A DNA stretch of 36,369 nt from Spirochaetaceae bacterium (GCA_031267955.1 JAIRYB010000197.1:1-36369); one strand, 5' to 3'. Counted from the first letter of the stretch, positions 16,677-24,622 are shown. The notes: a model not told the origin generated them from the sequence alone. Translations and numbers: made by a program.

Positions 16677-17643
16677 CGGGCGCGGCTTGCTGGACCTTAT
16701 GATCGCGCGTATCCCCGGGCTGTCCTGCAAAGAAAGAATAAAACTGCTCAAAAAATTTGACCGGGAAGCTGATCTCGCTGTATGTTCTAAAGAAGACATT
16801 GGCGAAATTGCCGCCAGGCCCCTGAAGGCATGGGACCCGGACGGGCTGCGCTTTCAGGCGGAAGAGGATCTCCTTTCCATAACCCGGACCGGGATGGGCT
16901 ATGCTTCCTGGCCGGAACCGGAATATCCTCCCCTGCTCAGGGAACTCTACGATCCCCCGGCCCTGGTGTTTTACCGGGGTGTTTTGCCCGACCCGGGAAA
17001 GCCCCTGGCGGCTGTCGTGGGGACCCGCCGGCCCTCGTCCGGCGCGGCAATACAGGCCTTTGATCTGGGCCGGGACCTGGCCCGCGCCGGGATTCCCGTT
17101 GTCTCGGGGCTTGCGCTGGGGATCGACGCCTTTTCCCACCGGGGGAACCTTGAAGGCGGCGCCCCCACAGTGGCGGTACTCGGTTCCGGCCTTGACAGGG
17201 TATACCCTGCCTCGAACCGCGGCCTGGCCCGGCGCATTGTCGAAGAGGGCGGGGCGCTGCTTTCGGAATATCCCCCGGGGACAAGGCCGGCAAGGTGGAA
17301 TTTCCCCGCCCGGAACCGGATTATCGCGGGGCTTGCCCGGGCCGTGATCATTGTCGAGGCGCCGGAAAAGTCCGGGGCGCTTATCACCGCGAATTTCGCC
17401 CTGGAACTTGGAAGGGAGCTTTATGTGGCGAGCGCCGGCCTGGCTTCCCCCCTGGGCGCGGGGACGCGCGCCCTTGCCGAAGACGGGGCCGGGATCGTTT
17501 CGGGCATTGAAGCCATAGCGCGGGATTGGGGGCTGGAGGCCGGTCCGGAGATCGCGGACGCTGTTCCCGATATTGGATCCGGTCTGGCATCGTCGCTGGC
17601 CCGGTCGCTTAATTTAAATTGTGAGGATGGGTATGGCCGTTAA
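16669..17643 (+). CDS. dprA: DNA processing protein DprA/Smf
   Basis: A 324-residue protein with the DprA Rossmann-like core: AAVVGTRRPSSGA, VVSGLALGIDAFSH, VLGSGLDRVYPASN, SEYPPGTRPARWNFPARNRIIAGLA, and SGALITANFALELGRELYV. A helix-hairpin-helix-like N-terminal region precedes it. DprA loads RecA on incoming single-stranded DNA in transformation; it is widespread in bacteria not known to be competent. The C-terminal winged-helix domain appears shortened, with about 40 residues after the core. It overlaps the TPR gene by 8 bases and topA by 11, and the dprA-topA order is conserved in many bacteria. Confidence 0.94.
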   Translation: MDNGRGLLDLMIARIPGLSCKERIKLLKKFDREADLAVCSKEDIGEIAARPLKAWDPDGLRFQAEEDLLSITRTGMGYASWPEPEYPPLLRELYDPPALVFYRGVLPDPGKPLAAVVGTRRPSSGAAIQAFDLGRDLARAGIPVVSGLALGIDAFSHRGNLEGGAPTVAVLGSGLDRVYPASNRGLARRIVEEGGALLSEYPPGTRPARWNFPARNRIIAGLARAVIIVEAPEKSGALITANFALELGRELYVASAGLASPLGAGTRALAEDGAGIVSGIEAIARDWGLEAGPEIADAVPDIGSGLASSLARSLNLNCEDGYGR

Positions 17644-19837
17644 GAAAAAAGAGGCAGCTGTTGTCAAAACCGAAAAAAAGCGCGTCTCAAAAAAGAGCGT
17701 TGCCAAAAAAAATAAAAAAACACTCGTGATTGTAGAATCCCCTGCCAAGGCGAAAACCATCGAAAAATACCTGGGAGATTCCTATACCGTCAAGGCGTCC
17801 ATGGGCCATCTTATCGATCTGCCCAAGTCCCGCCTTGCTATAGACATGGGGAACAATTTTGAGCCCGAGTATATCACTGTCCGGGGCCGGGCAAAGCTCC
17901 TCAAGGAGATTCAGGCCGGCGCGAAAAAAGCGGAAGAGGTGCTGCTGGCAAGCGATAATGACCGCGAAGGCGAGGCCATTGCCTGGCATCTGCGGAACGC
18001 TATCGCCGCGAAGGCCGGCACGGTGCCGGTTAAGCGTATCAGTTTTAACGAGATAACCCCGGTGGCGATTAGGGACGCGGTGGCAAACCCCTCGGTTATA
18101 GACGAGGCAAAGGTAAACGCCCAAAAGGCGCGGCGGGTTCTGGACAGGCTGGTGGGCTACAACCTTTCGCCGCTTCTGTGGAAAAAGGTAAAGAACGGCC
18201 TTTCCGCGGGAAGGGTGCAGTCGGTGGCGCTGCGCCTGATCTGCGAGCGGGAAAAGGAAGCGGAGTCTTTTATCCCCGAGGAATACTGGACCCTGGACGC
18301 CGACTTTAAAATGGGCAGGCATTTGTTCACCGCGCAGCTTGTATCCTGGCAGGACGCCAAGCCCGAGCTTAAAACCGAAGCGGATGTAAATAGAATCAGG
18401 GATCTGGTTAAGGACAGCGATTGCGTGGTGGCCGATGTCCGGGAGACGGAAAGATCCATAAAGCCCAAGCCCCCGTTTACCACTTCGCAGCTCCAGCAGA
18501 CCGCGGCCAACCGCCTTGGTTTTACCAGCAGGAAAACTATGCAGGTCGCCCAGCAGCTTTACGAAGGGGTGAATATCGGTTCGTCCCGGGTAGGGCTTAT
18601 TACCTATATGCGCACCGATTCCGTTCGGGTTTCACAGCTTGCCCTGGACGAGGTCCGCGCCTGGATAAAGGAAAATTATCCCCAAGAGCTTCCTGAAAAG
18701 CAGGTGGAGTACTCGGTGGGGAAGAAGGCGCAGGACGCGCACGAGGCGATACGGCCTACGTATACAGGCAACACGCCGAATGACATCAAGGATTCCCTTA
18801 CCAGGGACCAGCTGAAACTCTACACGATTATCTGGGAACGCTTTGTGTCGAGCCAGATGAATCCCGCGAAAACAAAAACAGTAAGCGCGGATATCAGGGC
18901 GGGGGAGGGGATTTTCCGCGTTTCCGGGACCAAAGTTATCGAAAAGGGATTCTACAGGGCGATAAAGCTCCTCTCTTCCAAGGATGATAAAGGCGGGACC
19001 TATCCGGAACTCAAGGCCGGCGATAAACTGAAAATGGAATCGTTTTACAGCGAGCAGCATTTTACGCAGGGGCCTTCCCGGTACACCGACGCTTCTATTG
19101 TCAAAACTTTGGAGGAAAAGGGCATAGGCCGCCCCTCAACCTACGCCCCCATTATTTCGGTCCTCCTTGACCGCTACTATGTAACCCGGTCAAACCGCCA
19201 GCTTGTGCCTACGGTTCTGGGCAAGATGATATCGGATATGCTGGTCGAATATTTTCCCCATGTTGTGAACGCGGCGTTTACCGCGTCCATGGAGGACAAG
19301 CTTGACGAGGTCGAGGAAAGCCAGATCCTCTGGCCCGATATGATCCGGGAATTTTACGATCCTTTTAAAAGCCGTGTCGACGAGGTGGGAAAATCCCTGG
19401 AATCGTTTAAAGGCACTCTGGACGAAAAGACGGACTATGTATGCGAGAAGTGCGGCAAGCCCATGATGAAGAAGCTGGGCCGTTTCGGTTTTTTCCTTGC
19501 CTGTTCGGGATTCCCCGAATGCCGGAACACCAAATCCATCCCCCTGGCCAAATGCCCGAAATGCGGGGGCGATGTAGTGGCCCGGAAAACCAAGGGAAGG
19601 GGGAAGGAATTCTACGGCTGCACCAATTATCCAGAATGTGATTTTATCAGCCATTTCAAGCCCACCAGCCTCTCCTGCCCCAAGTGCGGGCAGTTCCTGG
19701 TGGAAAAATTCGACAAGAAAACCGGCAGCCACAAGGCCTGCATAAACCCGGATTGCGATTACCTGCATTCCGAAGACGGGGAGGAAGGGCTAAGCGCCGC
19801 GCAGGGCGTTCTTGCCGAGAGCGAAGATGGGGAATAA
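17633..19837 (+). CDS. topA: DNA topoisomerase I
   Basis: A 734-residue type IA topoisomerase. A Lys-rich N-terminal tail (~28 residues) precedes the Toprim domain (LVIVESPAKAKTIEKYLG; acidic SDNDREGEA near 107-115), then QSVALRLICEREKE, the active-site tyrosine Y325 in GLITYMRTDS, and GIGRPSTYAPII. The C-terminus has three Topo-type zinc ribbons with CxxC...C...C patterns from about residue 603 on. The enzyme relaxes negative supercoils. GAGG at 17623-17626 sits six bases before the ATG at 17633, which I prefer over GTG 17621. It overlaps dprA and the next xer gene by 11 bases each. Confidence 0.97.
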   Translation: MAVKKKEAAVVKTEKKRVSKKSVAKKNKKTLVIVESPAKAKTIEKYLGDSYTVKASMGHLIDLPKSRLAIDMGNNFEPEYITVRGRAKLLKEIQAGAKKAEEVLLASDNDREGEAIAWHLRNAIAAKAGTVPVKRISFNEITPVAIRDAVANPSVIDEAKVNAQKARRVLDRLVGYNLSPLLWKKVKNGLSAGRVQSVALRLICEREKEAESFIPEEYWTLDADFKMGRHLFTAQLVSWQDAKPELKTEADVNRIRDLVKDSDCVVADVRETERSIKPKPPFTTSQLQQTAANRLGFTSRKTMQVAQQLYEGVNIGSSRVGLITYMRTDSVRVSQLALDEVRAWIKENYPQELPEKQVEYSVGKKAQDAHEAIRPTYTGNTPNDIKDSLTRDQLKLYTIIWERFVSSQMNPAKTKTVSADIRAGEGIFRVSGTKVIEKGFYRAIKLLSSKDDKGGTYPELKAGDKLKMESFYSEQHFTQGPSRYTDASIVKTLEEKGIGRPSTYAPIISVLLDRYYVTRSNRQLVPTVLGKMISDMLVEYFPHVVNAAFTASMEDKLDEVEESQILWPDMIREFYDPFKSRVDEVGKSLESFKGTLDEKTDYVCEKCGKPMMKKLGRFGFFLACSGFPECRNTKSIPLAKCPKCGGDVVARKTKGRGKEFYGCTNYPECDFISHFKPTSLSCPKCGQFLVEKFDKKTGSHKACINPDCDYLHSEDGEEGLSAAQGVLAESEDGE

Positions 19838-20816
19838 AAAAGATCCCGCCGCCCTGTCCCGGGACAGGCTTTCCGCGGCCGGGGCGCCTGAAAAACAGAA
19901 AATCCCCCTGCCCCAGGATATGGAAACCTATCTCTCCTATCTCCGGTCCGTACGGGGCATGTCCGAGCGCACCTTGCAGGCATACCGGAACGATCTTGCC
20001 GCGTTTACGGTTTACTGTTTTAACTACGGGGTGGACCCCGTGACTGCGGGAACGTCGGAAATACGCATGTTTATCGGGGAGATGAGCGCACAGGGCATGG
20101 CGTCGGTAAGCGTGAACCGGAGCCTTTCCTCGATACGGGGGCTTTACCGCTGGTTCTGCCGGAACAATATCCGCGACGACAATCCTTCGTCGCAGTTGCG
20201 TAACCTGAAAGTCCCCCGGAATCTCCCGGTGTTTCTCTGGGAGGACGAAATGGCCGAATTCGCCGAACTTCCCGAGACAGCGGGGATACTGTGGCCCGAC
20301 CGGGACAAGGCGCTCATCCACCTGATGTACTCCGGGGGGCTGCGTATCTCGGAAACTGTTTCCCTGACCCTGCCTGTTCTGGACCGGGATCTCCTGGGGG
20401 CAAGGGTAATCGGCAAGGGGAACAAAGAGCGGCATGTGTTTTTTTCAGGCGAAGGGCGCGAGGCCCTTCTTGCCTGGCTTCCCTGCCGGAAAAACGGCAT
20501 TATTGCGGAGCGCCCGACGGAAAGGCTTTTTATCAGCCGCAGGGGGGCCCCCCTTTCGGTTTCCGGCATCAGGTTTATTATCGGCAAATACGCCGGGATA
20601 TCCTCCACTGTCAAGAACGTACACCCGCACGCGCTCCGCCACAGTTTTGCTACTCATCTTGTAAATTATGGCTGCGATGTCCGGGTAGTGCAGGAACTTT
20701 TGGGTCACGCCAGCCTTTCTACCACCCAGCGTTATACCCATGTGGATATCGAGGGCCTGAAGCGGGTGTACGCTGAGGCCCATCCCCACGGCGACCGGAA
20801 GAATACGACAAAATGA
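19827..20816 (+). CDS. xerC: Tyrosine recombinase XerC/CodV-like (second copy)
   Basis: A 329-residue integrase-family recombinase with catalytic R173 (SGGLRISE), K197 (IGKGNKER), H268 and R271 (PHALRHSFAT), H294 (LLGHAS) and Y303 (RYTHVD). Position between topA and hslV matches xerC/codV in Bacillus subtilis, which is why I use this symbol; XerD cannot be excluded. Relative to the copy at 14992 it has a ~25-residue N-terminal extension. A 17-bp run in the two catalytic boxes is identical (15724-15740 and 20637-20653). The ATG at 19827 overlaps topA by 11 bases; an upstream in-frame TTG (19812) is less likely. Confidence 0.9.
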   Translation: MGNKKDPAALSRDRLSAAGAPEKQKIPLPQDMETYLSYLRSVRGMSERTLQAYRNDLAAFTVYCFNYGVDPVTAGTSEIRMFIGEMSAQGMASVSVNRSLSSIRGLYRWFCRNNIRDDNPSSQLRNLKVPRNLPVFLWEDEMAEFAELPETAGILWPDRDKALIHLMYSGGLRISETVSLTLPVLDRDLLGARVIGKGNKERHVFFSGEGREALLAWLPCRKNGIIAERPTERLFISRRGAPLSVSGIRFIIGKYAGISSTVKNVHPHALRHSFATHLVNYGCDVRVVQELLGHASLSTTQRYTHVDIEGLKRVYAEAHPHGDRKNTTK

Positions 20817-20827
20817 AGGACAGAAAA

Positions 20828-21373
20828 ATGAAACAAAACAGGAAATTCCGTTCTACAACAGTACTGGCCGTCAGAAAAGACGGAAAAGTTGCCCTGGCCG
20901 GGGACGGGCAGGTAACTTTCGGCGAGACGGTGATGAAGAGCAATGCCCGCAAAGTGCGCCGGCTTTTGGACGGCAAGGTACTCTGCGGTTTTGCCGGGGC
21001 CACTGCCGACGCTTTTACCCTGTTTGACCGTTTTGAGGAAAAGCTCAAAGAATATTCAGGGGACCTTACCCGGGCCGCGGTGGAGCTTGCGCAGGCGTGG
21101 CGTACCGACCGGAACCTCCGCCGCCTTGAGGCCATGCTGCTCGTCGCGGACAAGGCCAAAACCCTGCTTATAAGCGGGACCGGGGATGTAGTGGAACCGG
21201 CCGCCGATGCCCTGGCCATAGGGTCCGGCGGGAATTACGCGTATGCCGCCGCATTGGCGTATCTGGACAGCGGTAATTTTACCGCGCAGGAAATAGCGGA
21301 AAAGAGCCTCAGGATTGCGGGGGATATTTGTATTTATACTAACGGAAACATAACGGTGGAGGTACTGGAATGA
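20828..21373 (+). CDS. hslV: HslV peptidase (ClpQ), ATP-dependent protease subunit
   Basis: A 181-residue N-terminal-nucleophile peptidase. The mature catalytic threonine is expected at the first Thr of STTVLAVRKDGKVALAGDGQ (residue 10), implying a nine-residue propeptide; most HslV start as M-TT. GFAGATADAFTLFDRFE and the downstream LLISGTGDV...IGSGGNYA are family signatures. HslV forms a double ring inside the HslU ATPase and degrades unfolded proteins. AAGGA lies seven bases before the ATG at 20828. An in-frame ATG at 20813 overlaps the xerC stop as ATGA and is the alternative, giving 186 residues. The stop overlaps hslU by four bases. Confidence 0.95.
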   Translation: MKQNRKFRSTTVLAVRKDGKVALAGDGQVTFGETVMKSNARKVRRLLDGKVLCGFAGATADAFTLFDRFEEKLKEYSGDLTRAAVELAQAWRTDRNLRRLEAMLLVADKAKTLLISGTGDVVEPAADALAIGSGGNYAYAAALAYLDSGNFTAQEIAEKSLRIAGDICIYTNGNITVEVLE

Positions 21374-22911
21374 CGGGCGACAGAAAAACTACGAACAGGA
21401 ACGCGGACGAGCTGTCTCCCCGGGAAATCGTCGCGGAACTGGACAAGTACATAGTGGGCCAGAAGAAGGCCAAGCGGGCGGTGGCGGTGGCCCTGCGGAA
21501 CCGCACCCGGCGGCTCAAGCTGGACCCGGAAGTACGGGAAGACATAGCCCCCAAGAATATCCTTATGATCGGCCCCACCGGCGTGGGAAAAACCGAGATA
21601 GCCCGGCGCCTGGCGAAGCTCGCCGGGTCTCCTTTTATCAAGGTGGAGGCTACCAAGTACACCGAGGTCGGCTATGTGGGCCGCGATGTGGAGTCCATGA
21701 TCCGGGACCTCATGGCCGCCGGGGTGCAGATGGTAAAACAGGAAATGCAGGAAGCCGTTACCGCCGAGGCGGAAAGGCGGGCCGAGGAAGTGCTGCTGGA
21801 TATGCTTTTGCCCGGAAAAAAGAAAAAGGCCCCGGGCCCCGCTTCCCCGATGATACGGCCCATGGGTACTTTTTCCCTTAACCCCGGCGATTCAGGCGGC
21901 GGCCCTTCCCTTATCGGGACCGCTATCCAGGTGGGGATACCCATAGGGCGCGGCCAGGAAGGCGCGGAGGTGGCCGTACCGGCGGAACCCGAAGAGCCTA
22001 TCGGGGCGGACGCCGCCGAAGCCGGCCCCGCCGATTCTACCAGGGAAAAATTCCGGGCCATGCTGCGGGAAGGCAGGCTTGAGAACCGCAGCGTGGAGAT
22101 CATGGTGAATCAGAATCCCCAGTTCCCCGCTTTCGGGACTTTGGGCGGCGGCATGGAGGAAATCGAATCGAACCTTTCGGTAATTATGGGCGCCATGGGC
22201 GGAGGCAAAAAGAAAAAGGTAGTTACCGTCAAGCGGGCAAAGGAAATACTTATTGCCGAAGAATCGGAAAAACTTATAGACCGCGACCGGATGACCGACG
22301 AGGCCCGGCAGCGGGTGGAGGAGATGGGCATCGTCTTTATCGACGAAATCGACAAGATCGCCGTAAAGGGCGACCGGGGCGGCGGCCACGATGTTTCCAG
22401 GGAAGGCGTGCAGCGGGACATACTCCCCATTGTCGAAGGGGCCACGGTGAATACCAAGTGGGGGCCGGTGAATACGGACCATATCCTCTTTATCGCCGCG
22501 GGGGCGTTTAACATCAGCAAGCCTTCGGATCTGATCCCGGAGCTTCAGGGCCGTTTCCCGCTCAGGGTGGAACTTGATTCGCTGGGCAAGGACGAGTTCC
22601 TCCGCATACTGACCGAGCCGAAGAATGCGCTGACCAAACAGTACCGGGACCTCCTGGGTACCGAGGGCGTGGAAATTGAATTCCAGGACGACGCGGTTGA
22701 CCGCCTTGCCGCCCTGGCGGCGGAGGTCAATTCCAGGCTTGAGAATATCGGGGCCAGGCGGCTCCACACGATCATGGAGGCGCTTCTTGAGGAGCTTTCC
22801 TTTGAAGCGCCGGATATAGCGCCGGCAAATGTGCCGATCACCGAGGCGTATGTCAACGAGCGCCTTGCCGATCTGGCAACCGATCAGGATTTGGGGAGGT
22901 ACATATTGTAG
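21370..22911 (+). CDS. hslU: HslU (ClpY) AAA+ ATPase/unfoldase
   Basis: A 513-residue AAA+ protein with Walker A GPTGVGKT (68-75), the pore loop GYVGRD (101-106), Walker B IVFIDEID (321-328), a C-terminal sensor-2 region and the C-terminal tail DLGRYIL that docks into HslV. It unfolds substrates for HslV. Typical HslU has about 440-465 residues; the excess is in the I-domain, where residues ~149-222 are Gly/Pro/Ala-rich and probably flexible. GGAGG is eight bases upstream of the ATG, which overlaps hslV as ATGA. It closes the division/quality-control part of the run; a 270-bp structured gap separates it from flgB. Confidence 0.96.
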   Translation: MTGDRKTTNRNADELSPREIVAELDKYIVGQKKAKRAVAVALRNRTRRLKLDPEVREDIAPKNILMIGPTGVGKTEIARRLAKLAGSPFIKVEATKYTEVGYVGRDVESMIRDLMAAGVQMVKQEMQEAVTAEAERRAEEVLLDMLLPGKKKKAPGPASPMIRPMGTFSLNPGDSGGGPSLIGTAIQVGIPIGRGQEGAEVAVPAEPEEPIGADAAEAGPADSTREKFRAMLREGRLENRSVEIMVNQNPQFPAFGTLGGGMEEIESNLSVIMGAMGGGKKKKVVTVKRAKEILIAEESEKLIDRDRMTDEARQRVEEMGIVFIDEIDKIAVKGDRGGGHDVSREGVQRDILPIVEGATVNTKWGPVNTDHILFIAAGAFNISKPSDLIPELQGRFPLRVELDSLGKDEFLRILTEPKNALTKQYRDLLGTEGVEIEFQDDAVDRLAALAAEVNSRLENIGARRLHTIMEALLEELSFEAPDIAPANVPITEAYVNERLADLATDQDLGRYIL

Positions 22912-23026
22912 CGGAATTTACCGGCGGGGGGGTAGCGGAAGACTTGCTCCGGGCCGCAGGCCCTTGCCTGTTTTTCAGGGGATTTTGCGGCAAACCGCAA
23001 AGCGGTTTGATTTTGCGAAATTCCGC
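22911..23026 (+). repeat. Nested inverted repeats after hslU (possible structured RNA)
   Basis: A 9-bp outer inverted repeat, GCGGAATTT (22911-22919) with AAATTCCGC (23018-23026), encloses three hairpins in a row: GGGCC-GCA-GGCCC (22951-22963), CCTG-TTTTT-CAGG (22967-22979) and a perfect CAAACCGC-AAA-GCGGTTTG (22991-23009). Together they could fold as a multi-branched RNA. It begins at the last base of the hslU stop codon. There is no T-tract after the last hairpin. It could be the 3' end of the hslU message, a leader for the flagellar genes, or a decayed palindromic element. Confidence 0.55.
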
Positions 23027-23052
23027 GGAGAGGCGGGGCAAGGCTGGAGCGC

Positions 23053-23112
23053 AGGGGGGCCGGACGGCGGCCTGTTCATTTCGCGCCCGCCTCCCGGTAA
23101 CAGGCCCCCCGC
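23053..23112 (+). repeat. Dispersed hairpin repeat, copy B
   Basis: The outer stem is GGGGGGCC (23054-23061) with GGCCCCCC (23103-23110), and the inner stem is GGCGG (23066-23070) with CCGCC (23087-23091). The arms match copy A at 2722-2793: left arm through CGGACGGCGGCCT and right arm CGGTAACAG before the stem. Within the outer stem one G-C pair of copy A is a C-G pair here, with both sides changed. It lies between hslU and flgB, 69 bp before the flgB start. Confidence 0.75.
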
Positions 23113-23181
23113 TAACCGTAAAAAGGCTAAAGGTAAAGCGCGGTTTTGAAAATGCCGATGATCCAAAAGGAGGGTTAGATT

Positions 23182-23598
23182 TTGACCGTTAATAGTTTTC
23201 AAAAAACCATTGATTTGCTCCACAGGGGGATGGACGCGAGCCTGGTAAGGCGGGATGTTATCGCCAATAATCTTTCCAACGCGGGCGTGCCTAACTTTAA
23301 AAGGTCCGAGGTGAACTTCGAGTCCGAGCTGAAAAAGGCCCTGGAAACCGAAAAGCTCAGGCCGGCCCTGGAGCTGAAACTTACCGATCCCCGGCATATC
23401 CCCAACTGGAGGGAGCGTGACTACCGGGAGGTAAAGCCCCGGCGCGTTCTGGACTATATCAGCAGTTCCCGGAACAACGGGAACAATGTTGACGCCGAGC
23501 AGGAATTTATGCTGGCACTGGAAAACCAGATGATGTACACGCTGCTTTCGCAGTCGGCGGCCTTTGAATTCGGCCAGATATCTTCCGCGTTAAGATAG
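23182..23598 (+). CDS. flgB: Flagellar basal-body rod protein FlgB
   Basis: A 138-residue rod protein with the family motif RRDVIANNLSNAGVPNFKRS near residues 23-42 and the C-terminal helical ending that packs in the rod (EQEFMLALENQMMYTLLSQSAA). FlgB is a proximal rod subunit, exported by the flagellar type III apparatus; in spirochaetes it builds periplasmic flagella. The start is TTG at 23182, fixed by a strong GGAGG at 23169-23173 eight bases upstream. First gene of the flagellar block. Confidence 0.96.
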   Translation: MTVNSFQKTIDLLHRGMDASLVRRDVIANNLSNAGVPNFKRSEVNFESELKKALETEKLRPALELKLTDPRHIPNWRERDYREVKPRRVLDYISSSRNNGNNVDAEQEFMLALENQMMYTLLSQSAAFEFGQISSALR

Positions 23599-23612
23599 GA
23601 TAGGAGGAGAGT

Positions 23613-24074
23613 ATGGGGCTTTTCAGTTCGATTAATATTGCGGCGACCGGGATGAGCGCGGAAAGGCAGCGCACCGATGTTATCGCCGACAATATCGCCA
23701 ACGCCTCTACCACCCGCACATCCGAGGGCGGGCCTTTCCGCAGGAGCCGGGTGATCATGAGGCCCCGCGTCGAGGAACCTTACTGGCGTTCGCCTTTCCT
23801 GCCGGAAATGCTGGACAACGGCGCGGGCAAGGGGGTGCGGGTCGCGGAGGTGCAGAAAGACTACGCCGCGGAACTCCGGCTGGTCTACGATCCTACCCAT
23901 CCCGACGCCATTAAAACAGGCCCGAGGACGGGTTATGTGGAGATGCCCAATGTGGACATTGTGACGGAAATGACCGACATGATCGCCGCGTCCCGCGCCT
24001 ATGAAGCCAACGCGTCCATTATCGAGGGATCGAAGGCCATGTTCCTGAAAGCCCTGGATATTGGGGCGCGGTAG
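23613..24074 (+). CDS. flgC: Flagellar basal-body rod protein FlgC
   Basis: A 153-residue rod protein: GLFSSINIAATGMSAERQRT then DVIADNIANASTTRT near the N-terminus, and the C-terminal flagellar rod motif VDIVTEMTDMIAASRAYEAN near 120-139. Together with FlgB, FlgF and FlgG it makes the rod. AGGAGG precedes the ATG. The gene is 14 bp after flgB. A long hairpin follows before fliE. Confidence 0.97.
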   Translation: MGLFSSINIAATGMSAERQRTDVIADNIANASTTRTSEGGPFRRSRVIMRPRVEEPYWRSPFLPEMLDNGAGKGVRVAEVQKDYAAELRLVYDPTHPDAIKTGPRTGYVEMPNVDIVTEMTDMIAASRAYEANASIIEGSKAMFLKALDIGAR

Positions 24075-24089
24075 TCCGAATCTAAGGCT

Positions 24090-24119
24090 GCTTTTCCAAA
24101 ACCGAAGTTTTGGGAAAGC
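24090..24119 (+). repeat. Strong 13-bp hairpin between flgC and fliE
   Basis: GCTTTTCCAAAAC (24090-24102) pairs with GTTTTGGGAAAGC (24107-24119) over 13 bp, with one G-U wobble in RNA and a CGAA loop. There is no U-run after it (CCTGGCATAAACG), so it does not look like an intrinsic terminator. It sits 42 bases before the fliE start and could protect, process or modulate the mRNA between flgC and fliE. Confidence 0.7.
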
Positions 24120-24160
24120 CCTGGCATAAACGGAATAAGAATTATTATGGGGGGGAAGGA

Positions 24161-24559
24161 ATGACAATTTACAGGCCGGAACTGGTTCACGGCGACAAGG
24201 TACCGATGAAAGTTACCCATCCCCGGCACATGGTGCCGGTAAAGGGGGAATTTTCCATAGGGGGGAAGACGGTGAACGGCCGGGGCGCGCTTGCCGCGGA
24301 ACTGGGCGATAAAATCGGCGCCGAGGCGGTCCTGCGGGCCGGGACTTTCGAGGACGCCATGCTCCGGGCGGTCGACAAGGTAAGCGCGACGGAGAATTTC
24401 GCGGCCGCGCTTGCCCAAAAGGCGATTGTTGATCCTGATTCGATAGACCCGCACGATCTGACCATCGCCCAGGCGGAGGCGCAGATGTCGTTAAACATAA
24501 CCCGCACTATCCTTAACCGGATCGTGCAGGGCTGGAGAGATTTGATAAATACACGGTAA
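24161..24559 (+). CDS. fliE: Flagellar hook-basal body complex protein FliE
   Basis: A 132-residue protein. The C-terminal half carries the FliE domain: GTFEDAMLRAVDKVSATENF, a DPDSIDPHDLTIAQAEAQMSLNITRTILNRIVQGWRDL tail that is close to the family pattern. FliE joins the MS ring to the rod. The N-terminal ~45 residues (with HPRHMVPVKGEF) are more than in the ~104-residue enterobacterial FliE. The frame extends upstream to 24110, but the ATG at 24161 follows a GGGGGAAGGA purine tract and is preferred. Confidence 0.93.
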   Translation: MTIYRPELVHGDKVPMKVTHPRHMVPVKGEFSIGGKTVNGRGALAAELGDKIGAEAVLRAGTFEDAMLRAVDKVSATENFAAALAQKAIVDPDSIDPHDLTIAQAEAQMSLNITRTILNRIVQGWRDLINTR

Positions 24560-24622
24560 TTTTTTTTAGAATAGAATAGCATAACAGGAACTTGCAAAGC
24601 TAATTCCTAACGGGAGGGGAAC

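Noticed and set aside
21892..22767. A 291-codon antisense frame inside hslU
   Set aside because: Same cause as above; hslU motifs are intact on the forward strand.
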